From positions 1-12,700 of the forward strand of contig JASLCK010000016.1 in the NCBI GenBank assembly GCA_030151865.1: DNA of 12,700 nt, in the 5' to 3' direction. The notes under the pieces are model-generated. The model saw only the letters and a list, made by a program, of their open reading frames with translations. It searched no databases and was not told where the DNA came from. This DNA comes from Rhodospirillaceae bacterium. GTDB taxonomy: Bacteria > Pseudomonadota > Alphaproteobacteria > Rhodospirillales > Magnetospirillaceae. Of the stretch, positions 1 through 6,211 are shown piece after piece. A program made the position numbers and the translations under genes. Every line of letters starts with the position of its first letter. Within the stretch, counting starts at the first letter, position 1.

Positions 1-1317
1 CTGGGCGGGCTGTTCGACGCCGACCGCGATTACTGGTTTCCCATGCTGGTGGTGGTGGACGAAGCCCAGATGTTCGCCCCCTCGGCGGCGGGCGAAGTGT
101 CGGACGAAGCCCGCAAGGCGTCGCTGGGGGCCATGACCAATCTGATGTGCCGCGGCCGCAAGCGCGGTCTGGCGGGCATCATCGCCACCCAGCGCCTAGC
201 CAAGCTGGCCAAGAACGTGGCGGCGGAAGCGTCGAACTTTCTGATGGGCCGCACCTTTCTCGATATCGACATGGCGCGCGCCGCCGATCTGTTGGGGATG
301 GAACGCCGTCAGGCGGAAATGTTCCGCGATCTGCAACGCGGCCATTTCATCGCCCTGGGTCCGGCCATGGCCCGCCGCCCCCTGCCGATCCGTATTGGCG
401 ATGTGCGCACCCAGGGCCGGGCGGGCAGCCCCAAACTGATGCCCATGCCCGACATGCCGTCCCTGGAAGACGCCCGCGACCTGATCTTCAAGGCCGCCGA
501 AACGCCGCGCTATTCGGCCCGCCGGGTAGCCCAGCCCAGCACGGTGGAACTGTTGCAGCAACTGACCCAACAGCAACAGCGCTCGCCCGCCCCCCAGCCG
601 GAAACGCCCGCCGCGCCAGTGCCGGAGGTGGACGAGGAGTTCGTCGGCCCCATGCCTGCCCCCGCCGTCCAGACCGTCGCCGAGGACGATGCACCGTCTG
701 CGCAGGATCAGGCCACCGACGCCGCGCCACTGGACCTGTTCGGCCAAGCCGCGCCCCCCCATACCGTGGCCCGCCCCGCCCCCCGCACCGCGCGTCTGTC
801 ATCCGGGGACAGCGCCAGCAAATCCGCCGTCTTTGACGCCGTGCTGCGTGAGGTGTTGGCAGACCCGGAAGCGGTCTATCGGTCGGTCGCCGTGCTCTAT
901 CAGGATTTTCTGGTGTGCTGCCGGGGCCACAACATCAATGGCCGCACCCTGGATATGGGGGCGTTTCGCCGCAAGCTGGCCGCCGCCCGCGCCGGCACCC
1001 AGGATGCCGCCGACGACAGCCCCGAATGGGCCGCCGCCATTACCCTGGCGGGCAGCCTGACCGAAGATATTCAAGGGGTGTTCCTGATGCTGGCCCGCGC
1101 CGCCCTGGACGGCCAGCCCTGCCCGTCGGACGCCCAGATTGCCCGAGCACGCGGCAGCCGTTCGCCCCGGCGCGGCCGCTCGATCCTGGCGTCCTTGGAA
1201 CAAAGCGGTCTGGTGGAAGTGCGGGAAAATTTCGACGGCACCCGCGTGGTCGCCCTGCCCGCCCTGAACTGGGAAACCCAGGCAGGCGACCCCAATGCCC
1301 CCGATGACGAGGCGTAA
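1..1317 (+). CDS. HerA/DUF87-type P-loop ATPase, 3' part (5' end outside window)
   Basis: The reading frame is open from base 1, so the ATG at 43 is an internal Met and the gene begins upstream; 438 residues are visible. Numbered from base 1, residues 16-23 (LVVVDEAQ) are a Walker B strand with its catalytic Glu, residues 51-65 (RGRKRGLAGIIATQR) contain the polar ATQR sensor typical of HerA/VirB4-like ATPases, and residues 116-121 (FIALGP) lie in the conserved end of the core. Walker A must lie before the window. Residues ~184-270 are a low-complexity Gln/Pro/Ala linker. The C-terminal ~80 residues (about 357-430, ending in LNWET) look like a winged-helix-type tail. The family comprises DNA-translocating or pumping ATPases, often in prophage-like or defence contexts; the substrate here is unknown. 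The gene is convergent with the eCIS operon, stop codons 6 bases apart, so I infer no functional link. Family call is fairly sure, role is not. Confidence 0.8.
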   Translation: MGGLFDADRDYWFPMLVVVDEAQMFAPSAAGEVSDEARKASLGAMTNLMCRGRKRGLAGIIATQRLAKLAKNVAAEASNFLMGRTFLDIDMARAADLLGMERRQAEMFRDLQRGHFIALGPAMARRPLPIRIGDVRTQGRAGSPKLMPMPDMPSLEDARDLIFKAAETPRYSARRVAQPSTVELLQQLTQQQQRSPAPQPETPAAPVPEVDEEFVGPMPAPAVQTVAEDDAPSAQDQATDAAPLDLFGQAAPPHTVARPAPRTARLSSGDSASKSAVFDAVLREVLADPEAVYRSVAVLYQDFLVCCRGHNINGRTLDMGAFRRKLAAARAGTQDAADDSPEWAAAITLAGSLTEDIQGVFLMLARAALDGQPCPSDAQIARARGSRSPRRGRSILASLEQSGLVEVRENFDGTRVVALPALNWETQAGDPNAPDDEA

Positions 1318-1323
1318 TCCCCC

Positions 1324-2712
1324 TTATCCCCGAAAATAACGGCTGTCTTTGTGCAACTCGCGCCGCACCCCTTCTTCCAGATCGGCCATGGCGATCTGGG
1401 CGGGCTTGCGATTGACGGCTTTCAGGCAGGCATAACGCAGCACGTTGATGATGCTGCCGCCCGACAGTTCGAAATCCCGCGCCACCCGGTCCAGATCAAC
1501 ATCCGTCCCCAGATGCAGGGACTGGATTGAAAAACAGTCCCGCCACAGCCGCAGCCGTTCTTCCGGCCCCGGCATGCGAAACATCAGCATGGTCTGGAAG
1601 CGCCGGGCAAAGGCTTCATCGAGATTGTTTTTGAGATTGGTGGCCAAGATGACGACGCCCGGAAAATCCTCGATCCGCTGCAGCAAATAGGCCACCTGCT
1701 GATTGGCGGCGCGGTCGTTGGAACTGCGGGTTTCGGTGCGCTTGCCAAACAGGCTGTCGGCTTCGTCAAAGAACAAGATCCAGTTCTGGTGATGGGCATG
1801 ATCGAACAGACTGGCCAGATTCTTTTCCGTCTCGCCAATCCATTTCGACACCACCTTGGACAAATCGACCCGATAGACCGACCGCCCCGAGGCCTTGCCC
1901 AACAGGCTGGCGGTCAGGGTTTTGCCGGTGCCGGGCGGACCATAGAACAGCGCGCGATAGCCGGGCTTCAGGCGGCGGCTCAGCCCCCAATCCTGCATCA
2001 GGGTCTGTTCGTGGCGCATCCAGGCGACGATATCTTCGATTTCGCGCCGGGTGGCGGGGTCCAGAACCAGATCAGCCCATTCCAGCGGAGTATCGATGCG
2101 TTGCGCCGGAAAGTCTGGACTGAACGGTGGGTGATAGGGCCTGCCGGTGGTCAGGGTTTCCACCATGGCGGGCGACAGACGCAGGGCCGAGGACAGCCAG
2201 GGTTCATCCTGATGGCGATGGTCGAACTCCAAAATCCCTTCGCTCTGGAACACATGTTCGGCGGAAAACAGGGCGCGGTAGCGCAACCGCAACCCGGTAT
2301 CGGCCCCGGCCAGCAAAAACATCGCCGTTTCCCCGGTCGGCAGCACCCCGCTGTGGGATTGCCCCACCAGCCCGCCGAATTCGGTAAAGCGCCGCCCCAG
2401 GGTTTGGTTTTGGATCAGGAACGGGTCTAAAAGCTCGGGACGCAGATGCGGCAGCAGGGCCAGCATCAGCACCAGCCGTTCCGCCCCATCCAAGGAATGG
2501 CGGCGCACCAGATCGGCATAGGGGCTCTGGCGACGGCCCAGGCCAGGCGGGAGGATTTCCTCGACCGGACTGCCGGGATCGGCTTCACCCAAATGCATCT
2601 TCATGCGCAAATCCAGGATTTTGCCGAACCAGACGATTTCGGCGTCAATCACCGCGGCATTGGGTTGGGCCGCATTGGGATTGGAAACGGCATCGTGGCT
2701 CTGTCGCGGCAT
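1324..2712 (-). CDS. AAA+ ATPase of an extracellular contractile injection system (Afp15-like)
   Basis: A 462-residue protein with a ~245-residue N-terminal domain and a C-terminal AAA+ module. Visible motifs: Walker A GPPGTGKT at 258-265; pore-loop-like KWIGET at 290-295; Walker B ILFFDEAD at 312-319; sensor 1 ILATN at 355-359; arginine-finger region ARRF at 369-372; and a helical lid with SGGSIINVLRYA near 418-429. The layout and the position after the tape-measure gene match Afp15/Pvc15, a cytoplasmic hexameric ATPase required for particle assembly or for loading cargo into the tube lumen (known for the family, inferred here). The start at 2712 lies 12 bases after the tape-measure stop; a weak purine stretch (GAAAGA) precedes it, so coupling to the upstream gene is likely. 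It is the last gene of the operon. All catalytic motifs look intact. A generic AAA+ chaperone is the alternative, but the neighbours argue against it. Confidence 0.9.
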   Translation of the reverse strand: MPRQSHDAVSNPNAAQPNAAVIDAEIVWFGKILDLRMKMHLGEADPGSPVEEILPPGLGRRQSPYADLVRRHSLDGAERLVLMLALLPHLRPELLDPFLIQNQTLGRRFTEFGGLVGQSHSGVLPTGETAMFLLAGADTGLRLRYRALFSAEHVFQSEGILEFDHRHQDEPWLSSALRLSPAMVETLTTGRPYHPPFSPDFPAQRIDTPLEWADLVLDPATRREIEDIVAWMRHEQTLMQDWGLSRRLKPGYRALFYGPPGTGKTLTASLLGKASGRSVYRVDLSKVVSKWIGETEKNLASLFDHAHHQNWILFFDEADSLFGKRTETRSSNDRAANQQVAYLLQRIEDFPGVVILATNLKNNLDEAFARRFQTMLMFRMPGPEERLRLWRDCFSIQSLHLGTDVDLDRVARDFELSGGSIINVLRYACLKAVNRKPAQIAMADLEEGVRRELHKDSRYFRG

Positions 2713-2724
2713 GGCGGGGTCTTT

Positions 2725-5700
2725 CTACCAAGTGACGTAAATCGGGGCGGTCATCCAGGGATGCAGGATGACGGAAAAGCTCCAGGGGGCCTGATCGACC
2801 AGAACATCGACGGTCTTGCGCTGCACGGTCAGACGCCAGGACGCACCGTCTTGTTGCAGCTTGCCGTCACGGCGCAGAAAGGTTTCCCGCAACGCAGCGG
2901 GCGAACTGGATTGGATCACCGGCCAGTTGGCCAACATGCCCGCCAACAGAGAATCGGCCATCTGCCGTTCGGTGCGGGTCAGACGCAGGCCCGCCGTCAC
3001 CGCGACCGCCGGGTCCACCCCGCACAACAGCTTGTTCAGCACCAGATCGGGCTCGGCATGGTCGGTGCGCTCATCGACCAGCCATTGCAACACCTGCACG
3101 GCCCGCGACAACTTGGCCGGACGCAGGCGGGATTTGCCGTCGGGATCGGTTTCCAGCCATTTCATCTTGTTGAACAGATGGGGCAGAAACGGACCGGTCA
3201 GCACCAGACCGGCATTGGCGATATAGATGGGTTCGCCCAAATCCCCCTCCTCCCCATTCAATCCGAAACTGGTCCGGCCTTTCCCGGAAGCGGGCGCCGG
3301 ACGTTCCGCCGCTGCCACCCGCTCGGCCAGACCGCCCGCGCCGGGCACTGCCGCAGCGGCGCGTTCCAACCCCTGGGCCAAGGCGACATCGCCGCCCCGG
3401 CGGGCCCGCGTGACGGCGGCACGGCGCACCAGGGGGGCGATCTTGTCTGCCATCGCCCCCAATTTTCGCGCCAGATAGGATCTGAATGCCGCCGCCAAAC
3501 CGGCACTGGACCGGCGGTGCGCCGGGGTCCGGGCCAGATAATCCAGCAGGAAAATCCATTGTTCCCCCCGCTCGGGCAACGGCGCCGCGTGGTCGCGCGC
3601 CACCTCGCGCCACGCCCCCACCAGAATATCCGCCGTATGGGTCAGGTCCGCCGATTGGTTGGGGGCCAGGGCTTCGGCCAGGGCCGCTGTCAGCCGGTCG
3701 GGCAGACGCCGCGCCCAGATGCGCCGTAAAGCCGGTTGGCCGACCAGATCGCGCAAAGCGCCCAGAAAACCACCATCATGGGCCGCCAACAGCGCCGCCA
3801 TCTCGTCCAGAAGGACAGGATCGAAAGACCGTTCCCCCCGCAAAGCAGCGAGAATCACAGCCGACCGATCGGTCGGCTGGGGCGCGGGCGGCTCAATCGC
3901 CGGGTCGGCCTCCTCCGACAGGGGGCTGCTCCCTTCGGCCAAGGCCAGGGATAGGGCCGTCAACTGGCTGGGCGGCGGGGTCCCCGCCGCCCGCCATTGT
4001 ACCAAACGGCGGCGCAAGGATCGGCGGACCGGCAAAGGGGGCGGATCGCCGAACAAGCGGCGCAGCAAAGCCGCCAGAACAGCCGCCGACAACGCCCGCC
4101 CCTCGCCCAGACGCAGCACCATTTGCAGCACCGCCTGACCCGGCGGATGACGGGGCCGCATGGCGGCGGGCAGTTTTTCCAAGGCGATGGTCAGGGCATC
4201 CAGCAGCGCCCGCTCGCCGGGGCGCAGCAATCCCCACACCGCCGAACGCAAGCGGGGCGGCAGCATGTCGGCCAAGATGTCGGCCTGTCCGGCGCGATCC
4301 CCCAGACGCCACAGCAAACGCCGCGCCTGATCGGGGGCCTGGTCCATCAGCAGCGCCAACCGCTCCAGCCACAGGGCCCGGCCGGTTCCCGGCGTTTCGG
4401 CATCCGTCCAGGCTTCTTCCAAGGCGGCGGCGGATGGATCGGGGACGCCCCGATTGGCGCGGGCAATTTCCTCGGCCAGCTCCCCCACCACCGAGGGCAG
4501 GGCGGCGGCCGGATTCAAGCGCCGTTCCGTCAACCGCAAACCGCGCTGCAAGGTGGCGACCAGGGCGGCATAATCCACCCCTTCGGCCTCGGCCAAACCC
4601 GTCAGCAAGAACCGCAGATAGCTTTTGCGGTTGAAACGGCTGCCCGCATCATTGACCTGAAAGGTCAGGGTCAGCAGCCACAACAAACGGCGCAGCCGTT
4701 GGGCGGGGGCCTGGATCAAGGGCTCGGCCCGGTGGGCCTGACCGATTTCCGACAGATAGAGCAAGATCACGGCCGCGCTGTCGGGCTCCAACGCCGCCAG
4801 CAGACGGCGCAACATCACTTCCCCCAGCGCCGCCACCAACATGGCGGGCACGCCGGGCCTGCGCCCGACACGGCGCAGCAAAGCCGACAGGGCCGTCGGA
4901 TCGGCGGCAATCAGCGCGGCCAGCAATTGGGGTGGGTCGATCGCCCCGCCGCCCTGGGTCAGATAGCGTTCCAACGCCTGCAACTGGGCCGCCACCGATG
5001 CTGGGGGCAAAAGGGGGAAAGCCGTGGCCCCCACCCCACTGATGGGATCGCCCAGCCCCAACTCGACGGCGATGTCACGCACCACGCCGGGCAACGACAC
5101 CGCACTTTGCCGCCGCCGCGCCGCCAGCCCGAGACCGCGATGCAAGGTCAGCACCAGGGCGGCGTAATCGATGGACCGCTCTGTCGCCAGCCCCTGCAAC
5201 AGGGACTGCACAAAGCTTTTGCGATTGAACTGCGATCCGGGATCGCGCACTTCCCAGCCCAGGGTCAGCACCCACAAAAGCCGCACCAGATCGCGCTCGG
5301 CCAGGGGCACCACCGGCAAGCGGCCATGGGCTTCGCGCAGATCCAGCAGATAAGCGATGATCACCCCGCTGTTGGCAGGATCAAGCGCCCCCAACAGACA
5401 GGCGAAAGCCTGTTCCGACAAATAGCCAGCCAACCGGTCCAAAACCGCCCGGCTGGCCCCCAGGCGGATCACCAGGGCGGCTAACTCGGCAGGCCGTCCG
5501 CGCGACAAATCCTCGATCACCGCCGAAAGGGAAAAATCCCCCGCGCTGCCCGCCCAATAAGGCAAAACCCCTTGGGACAGATAGCGCTCCAAGACGTCTA
5601 ACGGCGCATCGGCGGCGGCGGCGCTATAATCCCCCTCCTCCGGCAAGATCAGACGGCGGCGCAGGGCGTCTTCCAGCGCACGATCCAGCACAGGGGCCAG

Positions 5701-5925
5701 ACCGGCCCCAAAATCGGCCAAAGGCAGAAGCCCCAAATCCAAATCCAGTCGGTCCAGCCGGACATGCCGGTCGGGCGGGTCAAGCCGATCCAATACCCGT
5801 TCGATCACCGGGATCAGATGATCGGCCCCAAAGCCGGGCAGACGCGGCTGCAAGGCCAGGGCGTCTGCCTCGGACGACAGGGCGACATCCAGGGTCAGGG
5901 ACCGCACCCGGTGACGGCTGGTCAT
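2725..5925 (-). CDS. eCIS tape-measure protein (Afp14-like, CIS_TMP family)
   Basis: A 1066-residue, Leu/Ala/Arg-rich and probably largely helical protein. The N-terminus carries the family signature: a β-rich start (RSLTLDVALSSEADALALQP, 8-27) followed by VRLDRLDLDLGLLPL at 55-69. The C-terminal ~170 residues are the most diagnostic: YIANAGLVLTGPFLPHLFNK (901-920), LVLNKLLCGV (961-970), LANWPVIQSSSPAALRETFL (998-1017) and a closing PWM...W segment. These match the contractile-injection-system tape-measure family, which fixes tube/sheath length and contacts the baseplate and cap ends. The middle holds two tandem copies of a ~190-residue unit (residues 113-290 and 319-489) plus more degenerate helical sequence and a Pro-rich linker near 665-686. 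The ATG at 5925 lies 6 bases after the stop of the 84-residue gene, with no strong ribosome site, so translation is probably coupled. Confidence in the family is high; the exact role in this particle is inferred from Afp14. Confidence 0.9.
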   Translation of the reverse strand: MTSRHRVRSLTLDVALSSEADALALQPRLPGFGADHLIPVIERVLDRLDPPDRHVRLDRLDLDLGLLPLADFGAGLAPVLDRALEDALRRRLILPEEGDYSAAAADAPLDVLERYLSQGVLPYWAGSAGDFSLSAVIEDLSRGRPAELAALVIRLGASRAVLDRLAGYLSEQAFACLLGALDPANSGVIIAYLLDLREAHGRLPVVPLAERDLVRLLWVLTLGWEVRDPGSQFNRKSFVQSLLQGLATERSIDYAALVLTLHRGLGLAARRRQSAVSLPGVVRDIAVELGLGDPISGVGATAFPLLPPASVAAQLQALERYLTQGGGAIDPPQLLAALIAADPTALSALLRRVGRRPGVPAMLVAALGEVMLRRLLAALEPDSAAVILLYLSEIGQAHRAEPLIQAPAQRLRRLLWLLTLTFQVNDAGSRFNRKSYLRFLLTGLAEAEGVDYAALVATLQRGLRLTERRLNPAAALPSVVGELAEEIARANRGVPDPSAAALEEAWTDAETPGTGRALWLERLALLMDQAPDQARRLLWRLGDRAGQADILADMLPPRLRSAVWGLLRPGERALLDALTIALEKLPAAMRPRHPPGQAVLQMVLRLGEGRALSAAVLAALLRRLFGDPPPLPVRRSLRRRLVQWRAAGTPPPSQLTALSLALAEGSSPLSEEADPAIEPPAPQPTDRSAVILAALRGERSFDPVLLDEMAALLAAHDGGFLGALRDLVGQPALRRIWARRLPDRLTAALAEALAPNQSADLTHTADILVGAWREVARDHAAPLPERGEQWIFLLDYLARTPAHRRSSAGLAAAFRSYLARKLGAMADKIAPLVRRAAVTRARRGGDVALAQGLERAAAAVPGAGGLAERVAAAERPAPASGKGRTSFGLNGEEGDLGEPIYIANAGLVLTGPFLPHLFNKMKWLETDPDGKSRLRPAKLSRAVQVLQWLVDERTDHAEPDLVLNKLLCGVDPAVAVTAGLRLTRTERQMADSLLAGMLANWPVIQSSSPAALRETFLRRDGKLQQDGASWRLTVQRKTVDVLVDQAPWSFSVILHPWMTAPIYVTW
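4459..4971 (-). repeat. Tape-measure internal repeat, copy 2 (protein level)
   Basis: Residues 319-489 of the tape-measure protein, matching copy 1 in order: ERYL (319-322), LLAALEP (375-381), RLLWLLTL (413-420), SRFNRKSY (429-436), LLTGLA (440-445) and DYAALVATLQRGL (451-463). The copies differ at many positions, so the duplication is old rather than a recent DNA-level event. Confidence 0.75.
5056..5589 (-). repeat. Tape-measure internal repeat, copy 1 (protein level)
   Basis: Residues 113-290 of the tape-measure protein. The unit begins with ERYL, then LLGALDP (177-183), RLLWVLTL (215-222), SQFNRKSF (231-238), LLQGLA (242-247) and DYAALVLTLHRGL (253-265). The same landmarks recur in copy 2 at a fixed spacing of about 198 residues. 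Boundaries are approximate because they were judged by eye. Confidence 0.75.
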
Positions 5926-5931
5926 GGCTGG

Positions 5932-6186
5932 TTACGCCTGATCTTCCTCGTCGCCGATCATCCGCTGGGCAGCCGCTTTCTGCTGGACCGCCATGGTTTC
6001 CTCGTCGTGGTCCAGACTTTCGCGCTGCACCGCGCCGCCGGACAGACGGGCGGCCAGCTTGGCCTGGGCCACGGCCGAAGCCGATCTGTTCATCCGCTGG
6101 GCCAACGGACTGTCGGCCAGGGCGGTCCGGCAGGCAGGGCACAAACCCCCGGCCTGATCCCGACGTTGCACGGCATAAGCGGTCAT
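5932..6186 (-). CDS. Small CxxC protein, resembles leader part of eCIS core (DUF4157) proteins
   Basis: An 84-residue, hydrophilic protein between the second baseplate gene and the tape-measure gene. It has one CPAC motif (Cys16, Cys19) and then ADSPLAQRMNRSASAVAQAK and repeated Gln-Arg/Gln-Lys motifs (AVQR, AVQQK, AAQR) before an acidic tail (GDEEDQA). No signal peptide or membrane segment is visible. The SP..AQ / VQR / QxKAAAQR style resembles the variable region in front of the DUF4157 domain of eCIS-associated proteins, but the HExxH-containing domain itself is absent. The start at 6186 is supported by a purine-rich AAAGGGGA site 5 bases upstream, and the gene sits in a run with gaps of 25 and 6 bases, so I regard it as real. 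Function unknown: a shortened eCIS core protein, an adaptor or a small particle component are all possible. Confidence 0.65.
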   Translation of the reverse strand: MTAYAVQRRDQAGGLCPACRTALADSPLAQRMNRSASAVAQAKLAARLSGGAVQRESLDHDEETMAVQQKAAAQRMIGDEEDQA

Positions 6187-6191
6187 GACGG

Positions 6192-6199
6192 TCCCCTTT
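6192..6199 (-). promoter_or_regulatory. Ribosome binding site for the 84-residue CxxC protein
   Basis: On the minus strand AAAGGGGA lies 5 bases before the ATG at 6186, inside the 25-base gap after the upstream stop. It supports this small ORF as a gene and fixes its start. Confidence 0.6.
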
Positions 6200-6211
6200 C
6201 AGATCTTGGTC

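Noticed and set aside
2446..3729. Plus-strand ORF of 427 codons opposite the tape-measure gene
   Set aside because: Rich in Gln, Gly, His and Arg with no recognisable domain; it is the antisense shadow of G/C-rich codons in a well-supported minus-strand gene.
3997..5484. Plus-strand ORF of 495 codons
   Set aside because: Composition dominated by Gln, Gly, Arg and Pro, typical of a complement-strand shadow; the opposite frame encodes the tape-measure repeats.
5932..6186. Zinc-ribbon transcription regulator
   Set aside because: Only one CxxC pair is present, with no second pair or DNA-binding helix-turn-helix pattern.
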